Part shown: positions 34,936-43,466 of the stretch, piece after piece
How positions within the stretch are numbered: position 1 is the first letter of the stretch
Layout of the letters: every line of letters begins with the position of its first letter
Origin: Ferruginibacter sp.
GTDB taxonomy: Bacteria > Bacteroidota > Bacteroidia > Chitinophagales > Chitinophagaceae
DNA: 64,000 nucleotides
NCBI GenBank assembly: GCA_014379625.1
Contig: JACMLJ010000071.1
Span: 1 to 64,000 of the forward strand
Direction of reading: 5' to 3'
Position numbers and translations under genes: made by a program
The notes under the pieces: model-generated
What the model was told of the DNA's origin: nothing
What the model saw: only the letters and a program-made list of their open reading frames with translations
Databases searched by the model: none

Positions 34936-37900
34936 TCAATGCGCCACCGTAAGTTTGAAACCGCTGTTTACGGTTACAGATGAGCCGGGGTTTACACTAA
35001 CACTCCTGCCTGTTGCATTTGAATTTACCACCGCAGTACCGCTAAAGATGTAAACATCCGTATTGGCATCGGGTACAGCGTTACAATTCCAGTTGGCCGC
35101 ATTTTCCCAGGCATTACTTACCGAACCATTCCAATAACTGGCGAAGCCCAGTATAAAATCGTTACTATTATTTCCATCAACTACACAACGGTATTGATAA
35201 CCATTCCAGGAAGAGGGGGCATTAATTACCTGGAGCGTAGCTGTAGTGGCCCCTGAATAATTGGCATTATTGGTTATATTCACAAATCCACTACCCGTAT
35301 TTAACTGCCATTGATAAGATGCACCCGTTAAATTTGAAGTGAGTAAGGTACCGGCAAAAGGCGGGCATAGCTGGGACCAGGGAGCTGATGAAACAGGCGT
35401 GGATATAAAAGTACAGTTCTTGGTAACAAGCCCCCAACCGGCTAAGCTACCTCCATCAACATCGAAATTATCCTTGATCGTAAGTGTCCATGTGCCTGCA
35501 CTGTTTTGTCCGTCAAATGCTGAGAGCGGATTTAGAGACTTTGCTGTTTGGTTACCTGTTGGAGGGCAGGCAATATTTCCAGCCGCCTCATCATCGAGGT
35601 TGATATTAAAATTTGCGGCATTGTCGCAAACCTGGTCAAATAAAGTTACCGTTGTTCCGGCCGGACTGGTAAGCTTAACGGTAATATCCCCTACATAGGA
35701 GTGGGTGCCGGTTAAACCCACCACATTCAGGTCGGAGATGGTAATGCCGGATGCAGCAGGGATAGTTAAGGTGGAGGTGACAGTTGGTGTTCCCGTAGCC
35801 GAAATGGCTTTTGGTATGTCCGTGCTGGTTTGGGTCCTGCTATTACACACAGTAATACCTGTTCTGAAAATCCCGGTTGCGGACACCGCGCTGGTTCCAC
35901 AACTATTGGTCGTGGTTATCCTCCAGTAGTAGGTTGTATTTTCAGTCAAAGGAGCAGTAAGTATTGCAGGCAGGGCTGTAATATTGCTGATCGTTTGCGC
36001 TATTTGGCTAAATGAACCGGAGAAGGAAATTTCCAGTTTATAAGAGCCCGCTCCCGCAACTGCTGTCCAGTTAAAAGAAGGCAATATGGCTACACCAGTC
36101 GCATTGATTGCGGGTATTGTAAGCGTGGATGGAGGGGCTGGCGGACCACTTACCACAAATGAAATTACCCGGGCTTTACTAATGATACCTGCAACCCCGT
36201 TTATAGTAACGTTGTAAGTACCGCTGGCCAGCGAACTAATATTGTTGAGCGTAACTGTTGTATTGCTACCAGGCGATAATGTACCCGAACCAAATGTTAT
36301 AGTAGTTCCCGGAGGTACCCCGGTAGCCGACAAGTTGATATTGGTAGTAAATCCGTTTCGCGAAGCGGTATTTAATGTGGCAACAGAAATATTACCTCCA
36401 CATGTAGTAACCGGTAATGGGTTGCTAAATACAAATTCCACTTCGGGTGAATTTTGGATGGTAAAATTAGCGTTTGACATATCATAAAATACATTACCCA
36501 CGGCGGTTATTCTTATCCTTGCTAATGAAGTCACATTGTTGGGAACCAATATCTCTTCCTGCCCGTCATTGGGTGTAGCGGCCAATACAGTAATTGGAAA
36601 GCTAAGTCCGCCATCAGTTGACAATTCGATCTTAACATTGCTGCAACTGACAGGCGCGGCGCCTGTACCTGATGGGTCCCAGGTAACGGTTCTAAATTCA
36701 TTCGCCAGCCAGTCAATACCGGTTGAGTTTGGAGAAGTCACCTGGAACGGGCCCGCAGTACCGCTAATGGTAACTGTTGATTCATCAAAACAAACGCCAC
36801 CTCCACCTGCGCGGTTATCCCTGGCCGTTAGCCTGAAATTGAGGGTACGCGCATAGGTTGGTAATAATTCCCCCCTGGTGGAAATGTTACCAATAACATC
36901 ATCCAATTTAGGAAAAAAACGGACCGGACTGGCCTGGGGCACATTTGACCGAAACAGCGGGGCATTACCGGACGGATTGTTCCAGGCCGCAAAAGTACCA
37001 CCTACATCTATCTGCTCCCAGCTAAAGGTCAACGCATCTCCGTTGGGGTCGGTGGCGCTGCCTGTTAAGAAAAAAGGGGTTGATTTAGGAATGACGTAGT
37101 CCAGACCAGCAGCTACTGAAGGCTGCGTATTCCCTGTGGGTGAAATAACCGGACAGCTATTACCATTACCGGTAGTACTGTAAGTGGAAATCTGGTTAAA
37201 ACTTATTGCATGAAACTGGGGATTGCTATTTGCCTGAAGGTTATCCGTGTTTCCACAAATACCTGCATAAGCCATAATGGTGCTGCCACTGCCCGGCTCT
37301 GCATTGGAGGATGAAGAACCATTTCCACTGCAATTACCGGAAGCTGAATTAAAAGTGTGATTGCCCCCAAACTGGTGCCCCATTTCATGGGCAACATAGT
37401 CAATATCGTAGGCATCATTTACGGGGTTTGCAGAACCTGTGATACCTCTTGCTTTTTGCCCGTTTATGCATACGACCCTCAGGCCGGCAAGGCCGCCGCC
37501 GCCTGTACTAAAAGTATGGCCGATATCATAATTTGCGGTACCAATATTATTGTCAATAATGGTCTGGCTTTCGTTGATCAGCGTGCTTGCATTATTATTA
37601 CCGGTAAAGGGATCGGTTGCTGTGGAAGTAAAAATAACCGAGGTTTCAGCATTTACCAATACCAGCCTGATCGATAACTCTTTTTCATAAACGCCATTTA
37701 CCCTGTTCACGGTGATAACAATTTTTGCCAATGCATCCGCTGTGGTTGGGTTTGCTAAACCGGTGGCTGCAATTGCATATTGATTGGTACACGCAATTGC
37801 CAGTTTGTAGGTGCGCAATTGCGAACCCACACAAAAGCCGGCCAATACATTATCAGCAGCAGGCCGGTTTTCGTTTTGTGGATATTCAATAGGTCCCAGT

Positions 37901-38433
37901 TCGAAGAAATTATCCTTTTTTTTGTAATCGGCTTTATAATAAGATATATAATTGGTTACGGTTTGCTGGTCGAAAGGATCTATAAAAACTGAACCTGTTA
38001 AAGGCGATAATATCATGGCATGAAAACCAAACTTCGTCCAGTCAAATTTAATGGTCGCTGTAGGATCGTCAATACCCTGGCCGGTAAAAGTTCTTATGTT
38101 GGGATGGGCTGCGGCTAAAATGGGCGCCATTGCAGCGCTTTCCCACACATGAAACTTAGCCATGGTACCGTTGGGCATGGGTACAACCAAAACCGGTGTA
38201 GTCCGGGGGTTGGTGATGTTTTGTTCGGAGGGGAGCGATTCAAAAAAAGATAATATACCGGCCGGATTTAACTTAACTGTTCTATACTTTTCAGGGATAA
38301 TTACCCTTTTCTGCACAGCATTGATAAATGAATTTTCCGGGGCATCCGTAAAAAAGGCATTTTGTGATTTGCAATAATAAGCCGCTATTGAAAAAATAAA
38401 TAACAATACAATTCTCCTAAAAAGAAATCTCAT
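34936..38433 (-). CDS. Secreted reprolysin-like (M12B-type) metalloprotease with P-domain and shared C-terminal module
   Basis: This is a large exported zinc protease (1165 aa). After the signal peptide and propeptide-like region comes a catalytic domain with HEMGHQFGGNHTF, the complete HExxHxxGxxH motif, and an IMAYAGICG Met-turn. Ig/fibronectin-like repeats follow (about residues 420-880), then a proprotein-convertase P domain (SDLNVVGLTGTHSYVGDITV to GWGLVTKNC) and a C-terminal module (SYWNGSVSNAWENAANWNC to FKLTVAH). The start at 38433 is the first ATG; the longer frame uses GTG. The partner gene 60 bp downstream encodes another protease with the same C-terminal module, so the pair probably forms a transcript. 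Substrate unknown. Confidence 0.9.
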   Translation of the reverse strand: MRFLFRRIVLLFIFSIAAYYCKSQNAFFTDAPENSFINAVQKRVIIPEKYRTVKLNPAGILSFFESLPSEQNITNPRTTPVLVVPMPNGTMAKFHVWESAAMAPILAAAHPNIRTFTGQGIDDPTATIKFDWTKFGFHAMILSPLTGSVFIDPFDQQTVTNYISYYKADYKKKDNFFELGPIEYPQNENRPAADNVLAGFCVGSQLRTYKLAIACTNQYAIAATGLANPTTADALAKIVITVNRVNGVYEKELSIRLVLVNAETSVIFTSTATDPFTGNNNASTLINESQTIIDNNIGTANYDIGHTFSTGGGGLAGLRVVCINGQKARGITGSANPVNDAYDIDYVAHEMGHQFGGNHTFNSASGNCSGNGSSSSNAEPGSGSTIMAYAGICGNTDNLQANSNPQFHAISFNQISTYSTTGNGNSCPVISPTGNTQPSVAAGLDYVIPKSTPFFLTGSATDPNGDALTFSWEQIDVGGTFAAWNNPSGNAPLFRSNVPQASPVRFFPKLDDVIGNISTRGELLPTYARTLNFRLTARDNRAGGGGVCFDESTVTISGTAGPFQVTSPNSTGIDWLANEFRTVTWDPSGTGAAPVSCSNVKIELSTDGGLSFPITVLAATPNDGQEEILVPNNVTSLARIRITAVGNVFYDMSNANFTIQNSPEVEFVFSNPLPVTTCGGNISVATLNTASRNGFTTNINLSATGVPPGTTITFGSGTLSPGSNTTVTLNNISSLASGTYNVTINGVAGIISKARVISFVVSGPPAPPSTLTIPAINATGVAILPSFNWTAVAGAGSYKLEISFSGSFSQIAQTISNITALPAILTAPLTENTTYYWRITTTNSCGTSAVSATGIFRTGITVCNSRTQTSTDIPKAISATGTPTVTSTLTIPAASGITISDLNVVGLTGTHSYVGDITVKLTSPAGTTVTLFDQVCDNAANFNINLDDEAAGNIACPPTGNQTAKSLNPLSAFDGQNSAGTWTLTIKDNFDVDGGSLAGWGLVTKNCTFISTPVSSAPWSQLCPPFAGTLLTSNLTGASYQWQLNTGSGFVNITNNANYSGATTATLQVINAPSSWNGYQYRCVVDGNNSNDFILGFASYWNGSVSNAWENAANWNCNAVPDANTDVYIFSGTAVVNSNATGRSVSVNPGSSVTVNSGFKLTVAH

Positions 38434-38604
38434 AATTCTCACTTTTAAAAAACCAGGTCAATAAAAATTTTTATAAATATAGGCAAAACAGGGTACAGTT
38501 GGCCGCATTGCAAATTAAAACTACTGTTTTGAAGCCGAAGCCGTTCACAAAACAAGCGCGGCAAGTTTGCCGCAACACATGGGTTAATCTCAGTCTCACC
38601 GGAA

Positions 38605-39249
38605 TTAAGAAGCCAGTATATCCCGAAGTGCAGCATTTACTTCAGCAGCTTTATTCATGATCATAAAATGGCCCCCGTCTTTGATGATATGCGTAGGCGC
38701 CAGCTTATTAATTGGGAATATCCTATCCGCATCACCATGCACGTGAAACAGGGAGGGCGGTTGCCAGTCATTACGCCATTTCAGCACTTCGTTGATTGCC
38801 CAGTCCATATATACCTGTGGGGCATTTCTGCGATAAGAGCGAACCATTTCTATTTCATCGGGCTGGGTAATTCCAATAAACCTGTTTTGGATAGGCTCGG
38901 TTATTTTAAAGGAACGCATGGGGAGTATTTTATTCAACCTTAATTTACCGGCAGTCCTCATCCAGCGGGGGAGCTCCATAGTGGATTTGATACTTGAGAT
39001 AAGGATCACTTTTTCTACCGGAAGTAATTTTGCGATTTCAATACTCATCATACCTCCAAAAGAAAGACCCATTAAAACGGGTTTTTCAGTTGTGATGACT
39101 TTACACATCCGGGCTGCATAATCAGTAATGCCCTCATTTGGCAAGGGAGTGAGCCAGGGCAGGCAGGTAATATTATATCCCTCCTGTTTTAACCGCGAAA
39201 AGGCGCGCTCATCGGCACCCAGTCCACTTATGCAGTAAATTGTTTTCAT
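38605..39249 (-). CDS. Small alpha/beta-hydrolase-fold protein
   Basis: This is a probable cytoplasmic hydrolase (214 aa). The nucleophile elbow is GLSFGG, the acid is likely in HGDADRIFP, and the His is in KDGGHFMI. The N-terminal CISGLGADERAF loop supplies an oxyanion-hole region. No signal peptide is seen. Substrate is unknown. It is followed on the same strand by a 170-bp gap and preceded by a response-regulator gene. A stutter repeat lies between it and that gene. Confidence 0.78.
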   Translation of the reverse strand: MKTIYCISGLGADERAFSRLKQEGYNITCLPWLTPLPNEGITDYAARMCKVITTEKPVLMGLSFGGMMSIEIAKLLPVEKVILISSIKSTMELPRWMRTAGKLRLNKILPMRSFKITEPIQNRFIGITQPDEIEMVRSYRRNAPQVYMDWAINEVLKWRNDWQPPSLFHVHGDADRIFPINKLAPTHIIKDGGHFMIMNKAAEVNAALRDILAS

Positions 39250-39282
39250 TTTTTCCAGCGGTTTTTACACCGTAATATTTTA

Positions 39283-39345
39283 TAATGAAATGGTGAATGT
39301 TCAATATTGTATTTCACCATTGACCATTGACCAACCCATAGCATC
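39283..39345. repeat. Stutter repeat (TTCACCATT / GACCATT type)
   Basis: GGTGAATGTTCAATATTG is followed by the inverse-type TTTCACCATTGACCATTGACC. The two arms can partly pair. The words match those flanking the element at 7158-7338 and the stutter at 10006-10057. Confidence 0.5.
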
Positions 39346-39365
39346 GGGTCACACTTAACTTAACA

Positions 39366-40529
39366 CTACTTCTTTGGTAACACGTAGGTCTCAATATCTT
39401 CGAGCGTAATATTTTTGCCGGAAAGAATGATCAGGCGTTCTACTACATTTCTCAGTTCACGGATATTACCCGTCCAGTTGTATTCTTTTAATAATTCCAT
39501 CGCATCCTTTTCAATTACCTTTTTCGTTTGCCCGTACTCGGTAGCAATCGTTTCAAGGTAATACCCGATAAGCAAAGGAATATCTTCCCGGCGTTCATTC
39601 AGTGAGGGAACATGCACAATTATAACCCCGAGGCGATGATAGAGATCGAGGCGGAAATTTTTATCCTCCACTTCTTTCAACAGGTCTTTATTGGTAGCGG
39701 CCACCACCCTTACATCTACGGTAATATCCTTATCCGCCCCCACCCTTGTAATTTTACCCTCCTGCAGGGCACGTAATACTTTGGCCTGTGCGCCCAGGCT
39801 CATATCCCCTATTTCATCTAAAAATAAGGTGCCGCCATTTGCCTGTTCAAATTTCCCTATGCGCTGCCGGATGGCCGACGTAAATGAGCCCTTCTCATGA
39901 CCAAATAATTCGCTTTCTATTAATTCACCTGGGATAGCGGCGCAATTTACTTCCACCATGGGCCCGCTGCTTCGGTTGCTTTTTTCATGGATCCACCGGG
40001 CCACCAGTTCCTTGCCTACACCATTTTCACCGGTAATTAAAACCCTTGCATCGGTGGGTGCCACTTTTTCTATCGTTTCTTTAATTTTTTTGATAGCGTT
40101 ACTATCGCCTATCATTTCCAGCACTTTACCCACTTTTCGCTTGAGTACTTTTGTTTCTGTAACCAGTGTTTGCTTATCCAGCGCATTGCGCAAAGTGATC
40201 AGCATCCGATTAAGATCGGGTGGCTTGCTGATATAATCAAAAGCGCCTTTTTTAACCGCCTCCACCGCGGTTTCAATATTGCCATGACCGCTGATTACAA
40301 TGATGGGTACATCCGCATTAACCAACCGCGCCTTTTCAAGGAATTCAATGCCGTCCATTTTGGGCATTTTAATATCACAAAGCACCACGTCATAGGTTGA
40401 ACTGGTAAATTTTTTCAGTCCCTCTTCACCATCGGCTGCTTCCTCTATTTTATATCCCTCATAGCTTAATATTTCGGATAATGTTTTACGTATCGCTTTC
40501 TCGTCATCAATAATTAAAATGCTTGCCAT
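39366..40529 (-). CDS. Sigma54-type response regulator lacking a DNA-binding domain
   Basis: This is a two-component regulator (387 aa from MASILIIDDE). The receiver domain (residues 1-120; phospho-Asp in VVLCDIKMPKMDG) is joined to an AAA+ domain with Walker A GENGVGKE, ELFGHEKGSFTSA in the position of GAFTGA, Walker B GGTLFLDEIG and the arginine finger region ELRNVVERL. It ends at ITLEDIETYVLPKK, with no C-terminal Fis-type helix-turn-helix. Absence of that domain is known for a few sigma54 activators such as FlgR of Helicobacter. The start at 40529 is preferred over 40577 because the receiver begins there. No histidine kinase is adjacent. Confidence 0.92.
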   Translation of the reverse strand: MASILIIDDEKAIRKTLSEILSYEGYKIEEAADGEEGLKKFTSSTYDVVLCDIKMPKMDGIEFLEKARLVNADVPIIVISGHGNIETAVEAVKKGAFDYISKPPDLNRMLITLRNALDKQTLVTETKVLKRKVGKVLEMIGDSNAIKKIKETIEKVAPTDARVLITGENGVGKELVARWIHEKSNRSSGPMVEVNCAAIPGELIESELFGHEKGSFTSAIRQRIGKFEQANGGTLFLDEIGDMSLGAQAKVLRALQEGKITRVGADKDITVDVRVVAATNKDLLKEVEDKNFRLDLYHRLGVIIVHVPSLNERREDIPLLIGYYLETIATEYGQTKKVIEKDAMELLKEYNWTGNIRELRNVVERLIILSGKNITLEDIETYVLPKK

Positions 40530-40556
40530 ATAATTTACATCCTTTTTTTGTGGATC

Positions 40557-40574
40557 AGATGCAGAACTGCATCT
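40557..40574. promoter_or_regulatory. Perfect 8-bp inverted repeat between divergent genes
   Basis: AGATGCAG and CTGCATCT are separated by AA (40557-40574), between the response-regulator gene (40529, minus) and the DUF4846 gene (40604, plus). It may be an operator for either gene. No second copy was noticed. Confidence 0.4.
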
Positions 40575-40603
40575 CACCGAAATAACATCAAAATTAATGA
40601 TTT

Positions 40604-41395
40604 ATGCATACCAAAGCTTTTATCCTTTATATCCTCCTTGTTTGTTCAGCCTGTTATAACAATACCACCTGTCCCGCTAATTCAATCAATATGAATATAA
40701 TAGCGCGGAGCGATACCCTTAACGAAACCAATCCTTATCAGCATATTCGCCAAATACCATTACCCGCCGGATTTGCAAGAATTACCAATGCACCCGGATC
40801 ATTCGCCCATTGGCTGCTGAACGTACCACTAAAAAAAGATAAAACAGTCTATCTGTTTGACGGAATACCCAAGGCCAGTCAGGCAGGCCGGTTTGCTGTG
40901 CTGAATATAAGCGTTGGCGACAAAGACCTGCAACAATGTGCCGATGCGGTAATGCGGTTAAGGGCTGAGTATTTATTTGCATCAGGAAAATACCCGGACA
41001 TTCGTTTCAGGGATAATGCCGGAAGGGTTTACCATTTTGATGTACCTTATACTTACCAGCATTTGCTTCATTATTTACAACAGGTGTTTGGCATGTGTGG
41101 TTCAGCTTCTTTGGCAAAACAATTGAACCGTATTTCATATAATGCTATAGCACCAGGCGATGTAATAATAAGGGGAGGTTTTCCGGGTCATGCAGTGATT
41201 GTAATGGATGTTGCAATAAATAAGGATGGGAAGAAAATATACCTGCTGGCCCAAAGTTATATGCCTGCGCAGGATATTCACGTGCTGGTTAATCCGATGA
41301 ATAAAATTTTATCGCCCTGGTACGAGGTGAATGAAGACGAAATAATTCACACCCCCGAGTACGATTTCCGGAAGGATGAATTGAAGCGTTGGTAA
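40604..41395 (+). CDS. DUF4846-domain lipoprotein
   Basis: A 263-aa protein of a family without assigned function. A lipobox-like N-terminus (ILLVCSACYNN, Cys17) suggests an exported lipoprotein. The body matches the DUF4846 layout: PLPAGFARI, YLFDGIPKASQAGRFAVLNI, QQCADAVMRLRAEYLF, CGSASLAKQL, DVIIRGGFPGHAVIVMDV and LLAQSYMPAQDIHVL. The conserved Cys-Gly-Ser and GHAVIVMD resemble a papain-like cysteine-peptidase arrangement, which is only a suggestion. It is divergent from the response regulator. Confidence 0.85.
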   Translation: MHTKAFILYILLVCSACYNNTTCPANSINMNIIARSDTLNETNPYQHIRQIPLPAGFARITNAPGSFAHWLLNVPLKKDKTVYLFDGIPKASQAGRFAVLNISVGDKDLQQCADAVMRLRAEYLFASGKYPDIRFRDNAGRVYHFDVPYTYQHLLHYLQQVFGMCGSASLAKQLNRISYNAIAPGDVIIRGGFPGHAVIVMDVAINKDGKKIYLLAQSYMPAQDIHVLVNPMNKILSPWYEVNEDEIIHTPEYDFRKDELKRW

Positions 41396-41418
41396 GAATA
41401 CAGCCCGCCCATAGATAC

Positions 41419-41446
41419 AAAAAAAACCCGGAACATTTGTTTCGGG
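41419..41446 (-). terminator. Intrinsic terminator downstream of pdhB
   Basis: On the minus strand a 9-bp stem with a 2-nt loop (CCCGAAACA, AA, TGTTCCGGG, one G-U pair) is followed by eight T. It is 250 nt past the pdhB stop and also lies just after the convergent DUF4846 gene, so it could serve both. Confidence 0.7.
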
Positions 41447-41614
41447 CATAATAATTATGTAACGATTTAAGCAATTAATCTCCCATATTTAAACGATAAA
41501 AAGGTTTCAATAGTTTTTTTAACCCTCGCCTGCTTTAAGCGCTAAGGCAGAAAAAACTGCAAACGAGTTGTCAATTTTTGGTAGATTATTTAGTAGCGGA
41601 ATTGGGGCATTTTT

Positions 41615-41643
41615 ACATTAGCACATCAGCTAATTAGCACATT
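41615..41643. repeat. Stutter repeat (TTAGCACAT type)
   Basis: ACATTAGCACATCAG is followed by CTAATTAGCACATT, two near copies of TTAGCACAT in the 300-bp gap between the DUF4846 and pdhB genes. Apart from this repeat and the terminator nothing is recognised in that gap. Confidence 0.5.
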
Positions 41644-41696
41644 CTGAAATGCAAGCTCTTCCTTCAGTTTTAATCGCTCAGATTAATTTATTTCCT

Positions 41697-42680
41697 TTAT
41701 TTCTTCAGGTACATCACTTCTTTCACCAGTTTCACTGTTCTTGGAATATCGGGTAAGTACAGGGCAACCAGGTTGGGCGCATAGTGCATGGGCGCATCTA
41801 CAGAAGTGATCCTGCGAATGGGTGCATCTAAGTAATCAAACCCTTCTTTTTGAATGCGGTAGGTAATTTCGGATGACACGGAAGCAAAGGGCCATTGTTC
41901 TTCCACAATAACGAGGCGGTTCGTCTTTTTTACACTTTCCAGGATTGTGAACCAGTCCATGGGCCGAATAGTTGCCAGGTCGATCACTTCCGCTTCAATA
42001 CCTTCTTTCGCCAGTTCTTCCGCGGCGCCCAGTGCAACTTTCATCATTTTATTAAAGGATACGATGGTTACATCTTTTCCCTCCCGTTTTACAAAGGCTT
42101 TACCGATAGGCAATAAATATTCTTCTTCCGGAACATCGCCTTTTTCGCCGTACATCACTTCACATTCCATAAACATAACCGGATCGTCATCACGGATTGC
42201 GCTTTTCAATAAACCCTTCGCATCATAAGGATTGCTTACTGATATCACTTTTAAACCGGGGATATTGGCATACAATGATTCAAATGCTGTGGAATGCTGG
42301 GCGCCCAACTGACCGGCGCTACCACCCGGACCACGAAAAACAATGGGGCAACCTACCTGTCCGCCACTCATGGCAAGCATTTTGGAAGCCGTATTTAAAA
42401 TCTGATCCAAGGGTAAAACGGCAAAGTTCCAGGTCATAAATTCAACTATAGGACGCAGGCCGTTTTGTGCCGCGCCAACGGCGATAGCCGCAAAACCCAA
42501 TTCCGCAATAGGAGTATCAATTATTCTTTTTTCGCCAAACTCATCCAGCATTCCCTGGCTTACTTTATAGGCCCCGTTGTATTCCGCCACTTCTTCTCCC
42601 ATTAAAAAAACCCTTTCATCCCTCCTCATTTCTTCCTGCATGGCTTCTCTTAAAGCTTCTCTAAACGCAATTTGTCGCAT
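41697..42680 (-). CDS. pdhB: Pyruvate dehydrogenase E1 component, beta subunit
   Basis: This cytoplasmic subunit (327 aa) of the pyruvate dehydrogenase complex makes acetyl-CoA from pyruvate. Landmarks are REALREAMQEEMRRDERVFLM, GEEVAEYNGAYKVSQG, FGEKRIIDTPIAE, VEFMTWNFA, FRGPGGSAGQLGAQHS and RLVIVEEQWPFASVSSEI. Length is usual. The alpha subunit is not adjacent, as is frequent in Bacteroidota where the two are encoded apart. Branched-chain keto acid E1 beta is the close alternative; the sequence resembles the pyruvate type. Confidence 0.92.
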   Translation of the reverse strand: MRQIAFREALREAMQEEMRRDERVFLMGEEVAEYNGAYKVSQGMLDEFGEKRIIDTPIAELGFAAIAVGAAQNGLRPIVEFMTWNFAVLPLDQILNTASKMLAMSGGQVGCPIVFRGPGGSAGQLGAQHSTAFESLYANIPGLKVISVSNPYDAKGLLKSAIRDDDPVMFMECEVMYGEKGDVPEEEYLLPIGKAFVKREGKDVTIVSFNKMMKVALGAAEELAKEGIEAEVIDLATIRPMDWFTILESVKKTNRLVIVEEQWPFASVSSEITYRIQKEGFDYLDAPIRRITSVDAPMHYAPNLVALYLPDIPRTVKLVKEVMYLKK

Positions 42681-42859
42681 GTGCTTTGATGGTTATTTGG
42701 TTATTACGGACCTACTGAAGACCCATATAAATTATTGAAGTTGATTTTTACCAACGTGCAAATTTATTGTTTCGGAGTCAGATAAGCAAATTGAGTTAAA
42801 ACACCTGGTAAAACGATGACATCTCCTTAACATGTTATCTTTTCAACAGTTACGAAAGG

Positions 42860-43352
42860 TTATTTTATTTTCATTTGGGCAAAATAAGGATGGTCGGGGT
42901 TTACAATTAGTTCCTGGCGCAAAGGATCTATTAATACATCCCTGCGGGAATGCTATATTCGAATAAAATCCGTTTTTAAAAAATCAATTTTAGTTTTTGA
43001 AATACGGCAGGCAGGCATATCCTCTAAAGGTATTGCTCCTGCTAAGGGGTCATTATCACCTTTTTAAACCATTGCATCCATATTACATCTACTGTTCTTA
43101 AATTTAATCTCTACCGGCCCAACAACATCATATTCAACTACACTTCCATCTGCTAATTGTCCCTTCCGTTTTTCAATGAATGAAAGGCCTAATTGTTCCT
43201 GTATAGTTTCGTTGATACATAAATAATAAGAGCCGGTATCCACCAATATTTATATTCATCTGCTTTATTTCCTCTTCACCTATTATGTGCTTCCTCGCAA
43301 GCACAAGGTCTGCACCATTTATTAATGTTATATCTGCGTATACTAATCCCAT
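42860..43352 (-). pseudogene. Decayed retropepsin-like (clan AA) aspartic protease gene
   Basis: The 5' part reads MGLVYADITLINGADLVLAR. A one-base frameshift near 43245 is needed to continue with LVDTGSYYLCINETIQEQL, which has the aspartic protease D-T-G motif. After DAMV there is an in-frame TAA (43064), then KGDNDPLAGAIPLEDM. About 75 nt of unrelated sequence with another stop follow, then DVLIDPLRQELIVN and NPDHPYFAQMKIK to the true stop at 42860. The pieces align in order to a typical family member of about 125 aa. At least three lesions make it a pseudogene; sequencing error would not explain the insertion. Confidence 0.85.
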
Positions 43353-43407
43353 CAATGTATTTTTATTAAAGTTACAAACTAATACATGCCGTTCAAAAAG
43401 GAGCCGT

Positions 43408-43442
43408 TTAAAAAGAAAAACGGGCTTCTTGTAAAGCCCGTT
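43408..43442 (-). terminator. Intrinsic terminator of the TonB-receptor / FAS1 operon
   Basis: AACGGGCTT and AAGCCCGTT form a perfect 9-bp stem with a 6-nt loop (43419-43442). On the minus strand it is followed by TTTTTCTTTTT. It begins 25 nt after the stop of the FAS1 gene. Confidence 0.82.
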
Positions 43443-43466
43443 CCTTCTTATATTTTAAACTAAATT

